Source: Diphasiastrum complanatum (taxonomy: Eukaryota; Streptophyta; Lycopodiopsida; Lycopodiales; Lycopodiaceae). From it: 64,000 nucleotides of DNA. The stretch spans positions 2,977,106-3,041,105 of the forward strand of contig CM055098.1 of assembly GCA_029204225.1 (NCBI GenBank), given 5' to 3'. Below are positions 45,515-57,359 of the stretch, piece after piece (position 1 is the stretch's first letter; each line of letters starts with the position of its first letter). The notes beneath the pieces were generated by a model. The model was given only the letters and a program-made list of their open reading frames with translations, searched no databases and was not told the DNA's origin. The translations under genes and the position numbers were made by a program.

Positions 45515-46441
45515 ATGTCGAGACCAATGTTATTGGCACTGATGCTTCTGGTGTTGTTTCTGACTTCACAAACTGATTGGTTAGAGCGAAAAAAAACTGT
45601 TCCAGAGCTAAATGTTGATACCCAACCACAAGAAGTTCGTACTGAGCGGCAGCTTATCAAAGAACAGGTTAGAAGACATGTTTTTGAAAATGTGAAGAAC
45701 AGGATAATTATTTCACATAATGGTGTTATAAATACTGAAATGTTTTATGATTTAACCGATAGGTGTTCCCTGGTCATGGTCAGAGTTGGAAAGCATCAGA
45801 GCTACAATGATAGGATTATTACCAATGGTCATGATATTTGTCCAGAAAGATCATTATTGTTTTATGCATGTTGAAGCTAAGTCAACCAAAAGATTTTCCA
45901 TAATACTGCTGTGAAATGAATAATCTTGTCACATTGAGGTTCTTGTGGTGATTCTGATTGTGTCATCTAGCCAAACAGTCAAGAAAGCCAGGTTTAAAGG
46001 GAATGTTACTATAAAGTTAAACTAGAACAAAACTTTTGATCACCTCTTAGAGATATTATGTACAGTTGCTCAGCGTCTTGGTTAGTTGATCATGCTGAGA
46101 ATTTTGAACTTTTCTCTTTCCAGTTACTGAGTTATCTTATGGTGACCGAACCTCTCTAACCTTGAAGTGATTGGTACACAAAGAATTCACATTTGAAATA
46201 GACGTAATCACTTTGGCTTTTCCAAAGTTACTACAATATCAAGTGTTGTGGAAAGTTGTATTGATCATAAAATAATTCTTGTAAGATCTTTGTGCAGATA
46301 ATTCTTATTCAGGTAAACAGAATCCATATCCTTAATCAGCTTGTGAAGAATCTGCAGCAGCAGCTGTCTACTTGCCAAGGCAATCTATCCCACGATTTAA
46401 CTGCAGAAAACATAAAGTTTGAAGTTGAAACGGAGGGATGA
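45515..46441 (+). CDS. Small single-pass membrane protein, two exons (98 aa)
   Basis: Exon 1 45515-45667 (51 codons), intron 45668-46297 (gttaga to tgtgcag, phase 0), exon 2 46298-46441 with TGA. The N-terminus MSRPMLLALMLLVLFLTSQT is a signal-anchor at about residues 5-18. It is followed by a charged region (RTERQLIKEQ) and an amphipathic helix (NRIHILNQLVKNLQQQLSTC) likely to form a coiled coil. I recall a family of short plant proteins with the same layout (a leucine-rich anchor ending TSQ-x-(D/E)W, then a (R/N)LN(E/Q)LV-x-(H/N)L repeat), of unknown function. An endomembrane or Golgi location would suit the topology. The exon join restores the family order, which supports this model. An upstream in-frame TTG was rejected as start. 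Confidence 0.65.
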
Positions 46442-48410
46442 AATGGCATCAGTCACCGGGTACCAACAAATACAAGAGACTTTAATGATAGTTTTTATTT
46501 CAAATGCTTGGCTGAGTGATGTTTTATCATGTTGCAACATTTTAACATGAGGAAAAGTGAGTTACATTTCTGATTTTGGGTTTGGGGTGCCTCTGCTGTA
46601 TGGTTCTCCTCATTGGATGATTCCAAAAGGGAAGTTTGTCAAGCATTAGACTCCTTTATGTTGATATTCTGGCTGATGCTTCACAGAATTTTTGCACTTG
46701 GCCTGCCTAGAACAACAAAATTTTCACAGAAGAAGGATGGAACCAGAAAAGTTACCTTGATCTGGAGTGTTTCAATGTCTCCTGAACTTTTGAATTTAAC
46801 ATCTCATGCAAATGTGTTTGTGACATGTAGAGCATAGTTGTGCAATGGCTTGTACCTTTTGATCGTGAAGGCCGAAGTTCGTTTATTTTTGTAGACTAGT
46901 TTTCCACCAGTGGTAATCGGGTTAGAGTATTCCTTTTGCAAGATAATTATTTATTTTCAAAATAATATGTAACTCAGGCAAGTCACATCTGAATCATGGT
47001 TTTACTTTTGGAGTTTTCCTGTACTAAATTGATATGCTAGTACTTTCCCATCTAAGATTGCTGTCTTTTCTCATGGCATGAAATTCATTTTTTAAGGATG
47101 CATGTATATTTTAAGTTTTCTGAATCTTGGAGATTTTTTTTGTTGCATAATATGTACATGGACGATTTCAGTCCAAGAGGAAATGCAATGACTTGACCAT
47201 TTTAAAATAGGCAGCATCAAATTAAAAAAGAATGAGTGGAATGCATATGAGCAGTTCTTAATTGCTCTTAAACAATAGATCCTTGTACCGCACTGCAATG
47301 ACTGTTAGTTAAGGGTTACTGCTTACCTCCTGCCTACAATTCATCGTGGATTTGAGTTGAAGTCAGAAATATTCCAGTTTGGGGTTTCTGAATGGACTAG
47401 TTGTAACCGCCATTAAACCTTTTTTGTCAGAAGAATTTCCGTGCCATACATTCGTTTTGCAATCATCTGTCCTGGCATAGTCAAGTTTTCTGGAGCTATG
47501 TAGGTTTGGGCCACAAGATGCTCATTTCTCTTTTAAGCTAGGGAAACTAGATTCTTTGTGATTGGGACTGTTCTACCATTGAGTTTAATGTTTTTGTAAT
47601 CTCATTTGTATCTAGAAGACAACGAAGACTCAAAGTTTCCATTTAGCTACATGACGTTATCTTGTTAAAGGGAATCACATTGCTTATGCTGAACCATATT
47701 GTCACATTGATATTCCATCTTTGCAAACAGTTAAAAGAAGATTGCACTATTCCAACAGAAGGTTGCAATTGGATATGATGCCTTCTATTTGTTTGTGTAA
47801 AGAGGGAGTCTAGTTTCTCTGGTTGCACCGACCTTATTTTCCCAAACGATAGGGTTCTGTTGTAGATCCTTGTCGCCCTCGTATCATTGCAAAATCATAG
47901 GATTATTTGAATGGTCCTTATTCTTTGAAGAGGAAATGCTGTTAAACAAACTTGCACTCTCTTGATGATCAATTTTGAATGCAAACAATCATGGATTCAA
48001 AAGTTACCATTATTGTCTTTAGCTGATTAAAAGTAAAAGAAAAAAGGTCTGACTCTGAAATCATGTCAATTTGGCTTGGAGGATGTACCATTGGTGAGCA
48101 GATGTATTCTGGAAAATTACTGTACGTTCGTTAGTAAGGTTGGTGTATGTTTGTAGGATCAAGATGAGCTTTTGAGAGATTTTAAAGTTCAAACCATAGT
48201 TTAGTTTTAGTATGTTCATGATTATCAAGCATGAGAGCCTAACTGTTTGTCAAGTTTTAACTCTAAGCCTCTTAACATTTATAATCATAGCCTTCCAACG
48301 TTCAAGTGAATTTAGACAAGCGGTCAAACTTTTCAACCTGAACATTCTCGTATCATGAAATGTTGCAATTGTAAAAGATCAAAATTTTATGTGAGCATTT
48401 AGATATGATA
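46442..48410. other. 3' flank of the small membrane-protein gene; no other gene supported
   Basis: About 2 kb with low transposon content. Short ORFs (46613-46837, 47092-47298) lack recognisable motifs. May include the 3' UTR of the gene. Confidence 0.45.
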
Positions 48411-48510
48411 TATTTGTGCAAATACTCTAGAAAGGGTAGCGTTTGTAAGTGTGCATGATATTTTTGTACAAATACTCTAGAAAGGGTAGCATTTGTAAGC
48501 GTGCATGCAT
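48411..48510. repeat. Tandem duplication, 50-bp unit
   Basis: aatactctagaaagggtagc occurs at 48421 and 48471 within two 50-bp copies that differ at a few sites. Confidence 0.9.
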
Positions 48511-48979
48511 ACGTGTATAAATAATTACATAACATTGATAGGTAGTTGTAGATAAAGTGTACATATGTAGAATGTTAATTCTACATAATAGGACTTGGAT
48601 TTTTGGGTTTTCCACTTGTGTCAATGCTTTCTTATAAGTGCACCATAGCTACATAATTGAATTTGTACTTATTTTGTGAGTTTTTTTGGGACCGTTCGAG
48701 ATAGGATCTAGTCTCTTTTGAGCACCCCTAAGCCCCTAATAGCTTTGTAAGGGCGTGCATGTGCGCATGCATACACACAAACACAACTATTTTATTGCAT
48801 TCCATTTGGCACAATCTACAATTTGACAAATTCCTACTTGAATGCTTCATAGATAGATACTTTGTGGCGAAAGAAAAGGATGCTTATGGACAATGCTAGC
48901 TAGTTGGATGGACACTTTGTTTAAACTCTAGTCAGTATCTTCAAATCAATGACATTTTGATCTTCGTATTCCTTGCCTT

Positions 48980-49650
48980 GCAGATGTCGTGCTCTGAAGA
49001 GAGGGCACTTTTTTTCATAAGATATTGTTGTGTTGCGGTTACATCTTTGGGCGTGTTAATAGCTGAGACATGTTTGCCCAACCAATATAGTCTTTGGCAA
49101 TCATTTTTCAATAGTGGTTTACCTTGTATCTACTTGATCAGAAAGGTGCCAAAGCAAGGAGATTCTTATCCAATCACACTTGCAAAGAATCCAGTGTCAC
49201 TCATGGAATTTGGAAAGATATTGTTGCGGCAACACAAGATTTTGAGAATAGGAGAAGTACCTAAATGCAAAAGGCACAAGTATGGAAGAACTTTGACACA
49301 CTCATTGGTGTTATCAGAAAGAAAAATTTATCATCAGAAGATATTAGTAATTTGCAAAAGCATTGCACCACATTTGTAAGATCCGTACGAGATTGTTGGG
49401 GAAAAGATCATGTAACACATTGCACTGTATTGTTCTATTACTTTGTTAATGTTCTGAGAAGAAGAATCTCATTCATAATGTTACTTATTTCTACTAATGT
49501 TTGCAGCACATCTTTCTACATCATGCTACCTATTTTGCGAAAGGATATAAGAGCTTAAGTATCTGGTCATCACAAGGTATGGAAAAGTCACATTGGCAAG
49601 CAAGAGAGCATTTCATCGAGAGCTACAAACCATGGTGGACATAATTCGAA
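48980..49650 (+). pseudogene. Unrecognised conserved-looking protein remnant, possibly transposase-derived
   Basis: Coding-like pieces in order: AQVWKNFDTLIGVIRKKNL, SSEDISNLQKHCTTFVRSV, RDCWGKDH (49265-49410). After an apparent intron (gtaacaca to tttgcag, 49411-49506) come HIFLHHATYFAKGYKSLSIW, SSQGMEKSHWQAREHF and YKPWWT. A further piece ELFQWFYRRAQF lies at 49665. The IWSSQGMEKSH pattern recalls the SxQGxE(K)xN motif of large predicted proteins found in animals and plants that are thought to be transposase-derived. I cannot name the family. The upstream ORF 48957-49379 overlaps and may be a shadow. Confidence 0.4.
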
Positions 49651-49991
49651 AAATAAATATTTAATAGAATTGTTCCAGTGGTTTTACAGGCGAGCACAAT
49701 TTAGCTATCAAGCGAAAACCTCACCATTTGTTATGATCTTTCATAAACAATTCAAATTCATAGCAAAAAAGACATCCTCGCGATATAATGGCAACCATGT
49801 ATGCGATATTATAATTTATTCTTCATCCTCTCCAAGATTGAGATGGATGGTATTGTCATGAAGATGTATTTCAATGGTATCCTGCAAGGAATTCCAAGTG
49901 GTCTGATTAGATTGAAGAAACATTGCTCTCTCATACTTTTATCTCTTGTATATTAGAAAAAATAATACAATAACAAAATCATAAACCAATG

Positions 49992-50570
49992 TTATACATT
50001 GAAACTTACTAGGTCATAATCATCAAACTCAACAACTTTTTCAGTGGTAATGTCATGGCCTCCACCAGATACTTCAGCTCTTGAGGGGAGGTCCTGAATC
50101 TTTGGTGAATACCTCTTTTGAAACTCCAAAAATTCCTCCTCACTCGACAATGTCTCTGAATAAGCTTTGTATTTTTTCATCATGGCCTCCAAAGTTTCAT
50201 TGCCATTTTTTTAGTTGTTGTCTTTATCATAATCAGTCTGACTTTCAAGATCATCGTAGCTATAATCTATAACATCTGAAAATTTAACCAATTGTTTTGC
50301 AAAAATAGGAAAGACTTCATCTTCTCTCAAATAAAAAATATCTTCTATATATTTAAAAAATATATACTTATCATTGTTTATAGTATATACAGGAAGATCT
50401 AATATACTTTTTTCAAGAATATGAGATAATGTTGAACTAGATTCCGACAAAATAATTGAGCGACAAGTTTTCTGCTCAAATTCTGAAGCCATTGCGGCTT
50501 TAGCTTCAACACCTATATCGACAGATGTTTTGTCTAGCACCATTGGAACAGATACAACAGTTCTAGTCAA
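49992..50570 (-). pseudogene. Unrecognised acidic ORF with a splice donor at its end
   Basis: Right to left: VSVPMVLDKTSVDIGVEAKA, YIFFKYIEDIFYLREDEVFP, DLESQTDYDKDN, one stop at about 50212, then TLEAMMKKYKAYSETLSSEE and TTEKVVEFDDYDL, followed by GTAAGT at about 50012-50007. It is acidic and has a helix resembling MEDEMKKYKDKLDSI in the tyrosine-recombinase gene at 55852-57301, so it could be the tail exon of a second gene of that family. That link rests on one short stretch and is weak. Confidence 0.35.
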
Positions 50571-50619
50571 AGGAACAGAAGATGGGCTTTTAGACTCATT
50601 TCTTCCACCTCAACAGAAA

Positions 50620-51585
50620 TATGCTTAAGGAAGTTGGTAAGAGTACTTCATCAAATGATGCTTGGGATTCATTGAAGAAGCTTTATGAGTCCAAGTCTAC
50701 TTCTAGAGTGTTGACTCTAAGAAGGCAAATCTTTTCTTGTTTGCAAAAGAGTGAAGAAAGTCCAAATACTTTTATTTTGAGAGTGAAGCATTGAATGATG
50801 AATTAGCTTACATTGATGAGAGCATTAAGCAAGGAGAGCTTGTTCAAGTTATTCTTAATGGATTGTTGGATGCTCATGCTGACATTGTTCAAAGTCTTGC
50901 TATTCAAAAGACTTTGCCAAGTTTGATTGATCTTCAAGAGATTTTGATCAATGAAGAATATAGGCTTCAAGCAAGAGGTGGATCTTCATCAACATCTCAA
51001 GTTGGAGAGGAGGCTATGTTCGTCAAGGGAAAATTCAAGGGCAAAAGCAAAAGTAGGTGGTCTAAAGGGCAAGATCAAGGGGAGGCTTCTTCAAATGGAA
51101 AAAATAAGATCAAGGAGACAAGCAAGGTAATCTTACTCTTGATGAGGATGGTTTGGATGTTCAAGATGCAAATGATGATGCTTTTGTGATGTCTTCATGT
51201 ATGCTTGCTAAGGATGGATATCTAGATCCATGGTGGATTTATAGTGGAGCAAGTTCACACATGACTTTTCACAAAGAGTATTTCACTTCTTTGTTGGCAT
51301 ATGGAGATGACAAGAGGGTGATCTACACGGCCAATGATGGTGAGTGTGCAATCAAAGGGATTGGCACAATTCCTATTTCTCTCTCTACAAATAGGAATGT
51401 CCATTTGATTTTTCAGATTTTGTTGCAGTCATCTTCATGCATGTGGACTTTTCAAATCCGCGATCAGTATCAAGCATGGAGGAGGCATATCAACATAGTA
51501 GCACATTGGTGGAATATTTTTCAGAGGCATTTGGAAAAGATTTCTATCAAAGAGATCTTATCGTGGATATGGTAAGGGTGCTGCT
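50620..51585 (+). pseudogene. Ty1-copia Gag and protease start, joined to an LTR
   Basis: Gag core: SNDAWDSLKKLYESKSTS, LRRQIFSCLQKSEES, a frameshift at about 50790, then LVQVILNGLLDAHADIV and LIDLQEILINEEYRLQA. A Lys/Gly/Ser-rich tail follows without a clear zinc knuckle. The protease start WWIYSGASSHMTFHKEYF (51231-51284) has Tyr in place of the catalytic Asp. After NRNVHLIF (about 51415) the pol is missing and the frame runs to about 51585, close to the 3' polypurine tract. Gag here is only about 60% similar in nucleotides to that of element A, although the LTR next to it is almost the same. Confidence 0.8.
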
Positions 51586-51675
51586 ATGATGGATTCTTTG
51601 GATCTTCACTTCAAATGCAAAACAAAGAATCCACACACAAAAGATTTTCATCAACATCAGATAGATATATTTTAT

Positions 51676-51684
51676 GGAGGAGTG
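51676..51684 (+). other. Polypurine tract
   Basis: tatggaggag lies directly before the LTR start at 51685, matching the gaggaggag before element B's 3' LTR. Confidence 0.6.
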
Positions 51685-52260
51685 TGAAGAATTGTGAAAC
51701 ATATCTATGTTGCATATGTTGATTTTGGGGGCTCTACCTATGTAGATTTATTGTACATAATCAAGGTGTGTGAATTGAGCACATATCCTTGTAGAATAGG
51801 TCGAGTTTGGGTTAGGTAGATCAAGTTCCATTGACATGCAAAAAGTCTAGTTGATCAAATATGACATGCAATTATGTCTACATAGTCTAAAATGACATGG
51901 ATGTAAAATTAGACATAGAAATGGTCTAGTATGACCTTGTAGGAACTCGAGCCACATTAATTGCATAATGTCCTAAGTTTTTATTGATACATGCAAAGCA
52001 TGCAAATGTTCTAATGGACACATGCAAATAGAATTGTAGGTTCCTAGTGCAAAATTTGCCACATGGAGAAAGTATGTCAAAATTGGATCTCACACTATTT
52101 TTGCTTGTAATTGTATTCTCTCTCTAACTCGAGTAGAAGACATTCTTCATACATTATTTTGCTTGTGTACTTTTTCTATTAATGAGGAATTAATGAAGCT
52201 TTGATCTGTAGCATTCTAGATAATGTTCTAGCCTTATATCTGATGGTAGATTGTAGTATT
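51685..52260 (+). repeat. 3' LTR of family A, internally deleted and truncated
   Basis: Nearly identical to 4459-5200. It lacks about 155 bp (counterpart of about 4850-5010) and ends abruptly at gtagtattat, where gypsy RT sequence starts. Orientation plus. Confidence 0.85.
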
Positions 52261-52935
52261 ATCAAGAGATGATGAACGATATTTTTTGTCCATGCCTAGG
52301 GAAGTGGGTGATTGTATTCTTAGATGACATTCTCATCTACAGTAGGACACTTAAGGAGCATTTAAGACATCTTAAGATATTCTCAGAAACTTTATGCTAA
52401 GGAATCTAAATGTGAGTTCTTTAAGCATGAGTTATTGTACCTCGGTCATAAGATCATCCGTAGTGGGTTGGAGATTGACGAGAGTAAGGTCAAGACAGTG
52501 CTTGAGTGGCCGATACTGAAGACGGTTAGAGAAGTTAAGTCTTTTCTCAATTTTACAGTTTTCTTTCGTAAGTCAATTGAAGATTATGCAAAAGTGGTAG
52601 CACCTTTAAATAATTTGACTAAAGGCAGAGTTAATAAAAAGAAAAAGAGAGGTCAACCTAGTGAGCTATTGAGTGGAATGATGAATTGAACCAATGCTTT
52701 GAGAAACTCAAGTGAATGGTTGCTTCAGCTCATGTTTTACAGATCAGGAATCGTGATATACCTTACGTCGTGCAAACTGAAGCAAGTGATTTGGCGATAG
52801 TAGGAGCAATTCTTCTACAGGAGGATAGGCCGATAGCATTTGAAAGCAAGAAACTCATGGGGCCTCAGTTGCGTTACACAACTCAGGATAAGGAGTTATT
52901 TGTTGTATTTACACGAGAACCTACTGCAAAATAAA
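52261..52935 (+). pseudogene. Ty3-gypsy reverse transcriptase C-terminus and RNase H start
   Basis: VIVFLDDILIYSRTLKEHL (catalytic LDD, 52305-52360), a frameshift, then YLGHKIIRSGLEIDESKVKT, REVKSFLNFTVFFRKSI and APLNNLTKG. The RNase H start is ASDLAIVGAILLQEDRPIAF and LRYTTQDKELFVVF, then stop. Closely similar to the minus-strand copy at 58060-58703 (same KKKKRGQ-S linker). At least three frame breaks. Confidence 0.88.
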
Positions 52936-53059
52936 GACATATAGAAATGCATTGAAGTTTGCATAGTCAACTACATCGACTCAAATAATATTCAAAGGAC
53001 TATCGACACATCCCAACTCAAACAATATTTGGAATTGGAGATCTATTAATACTTAAGTT

Positions 53060-53640
53060 ATTCAAATATGGAGAATATGCTTAAGACATATGATATGAAT
53101 AGTGTAAGGAGAAGCACCTCCAAGATCCTACTTACAAGACACAGACAAAGAAATAACAATCGAGCTAAACCACCTAACCATGTAGATGCTACTAACCAAT
53201 CTTTAATAGCATCACCCTTGTGCCATAGGATAGGATGCAGGTGTAGAGAGAGGTAATGATAATGAAAACACATAACTAGAATGGGAGTAGGGTGAGTTTC
53301 CCCATGTGTATATAGGCTCTGCTCTATTTGTGCATGCACCCATGCAAGCCTATAGTATTCCCATACATGCAGTTCATTACTATTGATATTCTACACCATG
53401 CTAATAGTCGTCCTAACCCATGCAATAGCTCCACAATTCATAAGATGTTTGATTGGGTCCTCACAAGGTTATCAATTACATTTCTGGCCTAGTTCAAAAT
53501 AACGAGGCGTAACCAATAATATCAAGTGCTGGAATACCGTGTATCAAAGTCTAGGATTATGATGAATTATATATACAAGACATGGACGTAACAAAATAGA
53601 GTGGACACGATAACATATACAAGTATTGTTTATAAGTTTT
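53060..53640 (-). repeat. Possible diverged gypsy LTR
   Basis: Shares ordered words with 9828-10390 (caccta/accaac, gggtgagtttccc/gggcgagtttcc, tacaagacatggac). Orientation minus by analogy. No ends were defined. Confidence 0.35.
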
Positions 53641-53660
53641 GCAAGCATTTTTTTTTTCTT

Positions 53661-54090
53661 CAAGTACAATCCCTTTACATTTACACATGGAATGAGTTAA
53701 TAAAAGCTTTGACGTCAAAACTTTAAAACAAATCACCTAATTGCAATGAATTTCAAGTGAATTTAGTAGGAAAGTTACATTGCAACATAAAGAAGTGTTT
53801 TGGAAACTCAAAATTAAGTTGACCACTAGGCAAATCTTTGGATTATACTCAATTTTTGGAAACTACTTCGTTGTAGTATGGATTCTTAGAGTCCTTCAAG
53901 TAGAATCCCTTTACACTTACACATGGAATGAGCTAGAACCAACTATGACATCAAAACTATAAGATACATTATCTAGTTGTGGTAAATTTCAAGTGGATTT
54001 TGTTAGAAAGGCGGATTGCAACATAAGGAAATCTTTTGAAAACTCAAGACTAAATCTCACTAGCACTATGCAAAGAGATGTAACTTGCAC
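53661..54090. repeat. Direct duplication with about 235-bp period
   Basis: ttcaagta(c/g)aatccctttaca followed by cacatggaatgag occurs at 53661 and at 53896, and similarity continues for about 190 bp (ttgcaacataa, then gaaaactcaa). Diverged by about 20%. Confidence 0.8.
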
Positions 54091-55851
54091 ATTAGACTAG
54101 GGTCTGAGGAGGAAACTCACCCTCCATCCTTCATGTAGATAGGGCTCAACCCATTCATTTCTATTATTGAAATAGAGAGAGTATCCCTTCCATTGATCTT
54201 CTCATTTTTTGTATTGTGGAGGGATAGTAGGAGAGGAAAAGGCTATTGCTTCATGAACTGATATTGTTATCTTTCTTATGTAATGTGTATGGGCACATGA
54301 ATAAAGGTATTTTGGCAAGTTGTTGATCATACCTAGAGCTCTTGTGAAATGCTTGAATAGAACGTTAAAGATCTTGGTGATTTAATAAAGCTATAGTGTG
54401 ATATTGTGGCTAATTGCATTTTGTGTTCTTCAAGTAGAATCAAGCTTGGTGCTTATGTTTCTTGTTGCAAATTTTCACAATCGTTATGATTGGAATGCAT
54501 TTCCATTCATGTAAATATTGTTACTATATGTGCTAGTTAACAACTAAGACTTTGTGGTTGCAATACCCATCTTTTATGTCTATTAGATTGTGTTTGTTCT
54601 TTTCTTGTTAGAGGCAACAAGTAGGCTAAAAATTACAATGTCCTAAATAGAAAATGGTGCATAAACCTTGTCCCTATACGAGGCCCTTTTCTAGCAATGA
54701 TATGTGCAATATTATTGATTTATGGACTATGTATCATTCATGAGGAGGTGCGCAACAGCCTGTATCAGATGAGCCAGTGCACCGTCGGATGAACAATACA
54801 TGATGTGGCATTTGGAGATGGACGGCCCAGATGAAATCTGGTTGCAAGCCTGTACTATGGCTCAAAATCTACCTAATCAATCGGATGATGCCATGTGTCC
54901 GATATCACTGCTCACAAATGCTACGTGCTACAAAATGTGGTTTGTCATGATTATTCATTTTCTTAGGAATAGATGGACTCCCTAAAATAAAGGACTATAG
55001 TCAAAATTTTAAAATGATTGCATGGCCCATAATTTATTTTGTTATTAATAGTAAAATGTTTTACCAATTTATCATAGAATAAGCTAGTATTGGAAAAATA
55101 CAGATTTTATCAACTTTTAAGAATATGGACTTATTTTTTTAATGACAAACTTATTCTAGTAAGGTTAAAAGGGTATAAGGAGCCCATGACTTTTTTCCAT
55201 TGAATTTTATTGGTGGCTCATATCATTTTCAAAGTAATTTCTGACACTCAAGAGCTTGTTGCCATAACTTTCCAAATGACCTAAGCTTAGTACATAAAGC
55301 ACTATCAAAAAAATTTGTGTGTATTTAGAAGAACTGCTATATGACATAATTTGACAGCTATACTACCACAACTTGGCATTAAATGCCTGACACATCATAG
55401 GAACCTTACATCTGTGTAAGGTCCCTCCTCAGAGACTGTTTTACTATAGAGGTAAATTGAGAAAAATTTTACCAACTGTAAAACAAATTTACCTTACATT
55501 TTTTTACCAACTGTAAAAGATAAGTACCTTACAAAATTTTTACCAACCGAAAAAACTTCTTACCTCTCAAATTTATTTGTGACTTGTAAAAACTTCTATA
55601 CAAATTGCTACTTCCTACGTTAAGTGCAATGTTCTGCCTATAGGAAAGCTAAAGAAGTAATAAAAAAGCAAACTGAAATACTGAAATACCTACAGAAGTA
55701 CAAAAAATAGCCAACTAAAATTTTGATTCAAGTATGTTACCAAAATGTTCCTGTCAAAAATTCTTCATCAAGTTTGTCCCAACAAAAACTAAAATGTCAA
55801 TTTACACCACTATCAATGTTCTTACACTAATCTCTTCAAGCTAAATTCTAT
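54091..55851. other. No gene supported in about 1.8 kb
   Basis: AT-rich. 55430-55600 repeats tttaccaactgtaaaa words three times. The short ORF 54800-54985 has no motif. Confidence 0.45.
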
Positions 55852-57301
55852 CTATTCCTTAGAGACTAAAGCTTTCAAACTCAACAACAGATCTGCATTA
55901 GCAATGGAATCAACAAGATTCAAGGTGATGTTGCAATTGTTTAGATTGTGAAACTGATGACCAACATGGATAGAAGTTGATCTATCAACAACAAGAAAGA
56001 TAGAATCCAGTTTATCTTTGTACTTTTTCATTTCATCTTCCATAGCGATTTGCCCATCTATATTATCCCAAAAATCAACATCTTCTTTGAAATACAAACA
56101 ATCATTCACATTCTTCAATGCATCAGCTTCAATTGCATCGTTATCATCTGCTACAACAACTTTAATCGCTTTACACTTTCCAGAAACTTCAGACCCAACA
56201 CGAACATAATTTTCAACAAAAAGATCCGTAATTCCTACAGCAGGACCATGATAGACTTCTTTGACTTGGTTCTTGCAATCATTATCATTAGACGTGCTAC
56301 AAATTGGATGAATTTTAGCCTCTTTAAATTCAAGGTACTTCTCTCGTTCCTGTTCTAATGCATCCTCAAATCGCAATGTCTTCCCATTATTTGTCTCTCC
56401 TGATATTATACGTTGCATAGCTCGATCACGTATCATTTTCTCACTACAATTGTACCTTCATAAAACAAAATATTAACTTAAAATCACAACCACATATAAT
56501 AACATGCAAAAAAACTAGACTGATCAAAGAAAGCACAAAAACACTGATCAAACAAAGAATTAACAACAATGTTACAAAGACATTCATACTTCCCATAAGA
56601 CTTTGCATTACAATGACCGGACAATTCCATTCCATACTCCACCGGTGCAAAGGCTTCTTCCATCCTAGTAATCCCAACCCCCTATGTGTTTTATTACTGA
56701 TTATCTTATTATTCAAGTTAAGGTCACTAGTAAGCCTCAATGTCAAATTCCTCAACATATTCCTCCCAACTGGAGATTTCAAAAACCAAACAGGATCAGA
56801 ATATTTCCATGTGTTGCACGAGGCGTAAAAAATAAGGGATGTGGCCAAGATTCCTCATTAGACCATTGAAGACGATGATTGATAAGAATATCGTAAGTAT
56901 CCAAGACATCCTTAATACCACAATCAACTACAGGCCGATGATATTCATGACCACATCGAGAAACATCAAAATGCCAATTCTTTCAAATGCCGTGACTAAA
57001 CGTGTTTCAAAAAAATGTCAAAATGCTATAAAAAACCTCCAATTAAACTGCCATACACATGACAATTTCTAAACCTAGCAAATAAACAATACATGTAAGG
57101 AAATTATCTTAGAACGGTATGACCACATGCATTAGATTGTAGACTGAAATCAGTATCATGAAGCCTGCGGAGCTCAGAGGCACCTCGAATGAAAAAATTA
57201 CGGGTACAGAAGTAACCAAACCTAAGGTTCACACCAGAAGGACTGGTAGGTTGACATATATCTTGTGAAACCATCTTACTTTCCTCGTTAATTGTCAACA
57301 C
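55852..57301 (-). pseudogene. Tyrosine-recombinase-like gene (Crypton-type), spliced, frameshifted
   Basis: Right to left: VNLRFGYFCTRNFFIRGASE (about 57230-57170); HFDVSRCGHEYHRPVVDCGI and WPHPLFFTPRA (about 56990-56830); WFLKSPVGRNMLRNLTLRL; NKTHRG then, after a 1-nt shift, ITRMEEAFAPVEYGMELSGH and AKSYGK (56690-56590). An intron 56456-56589 (GTATGA to AAG) joins in frame to YNCSEKMIRDRAMQRIISGE, and a 190-codon acidic tail ends at 55852. The pattern of NKT-x-R, then TRM, then a GH box, then SYGKY is that of the catalytic C-terminus of tyrosine recombinases found in Crypton transposons and derived plant proteins. The nucleophilic tyrosine is probably in GKY. At least two frameshifts make it inactive. 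Confidence 0.55.
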
Positions 57302-57359
57302 AACTTTTTTTCACACTTTTTCCCAAACCAGCAACAGATGAACGACTACTATTGTAAAC

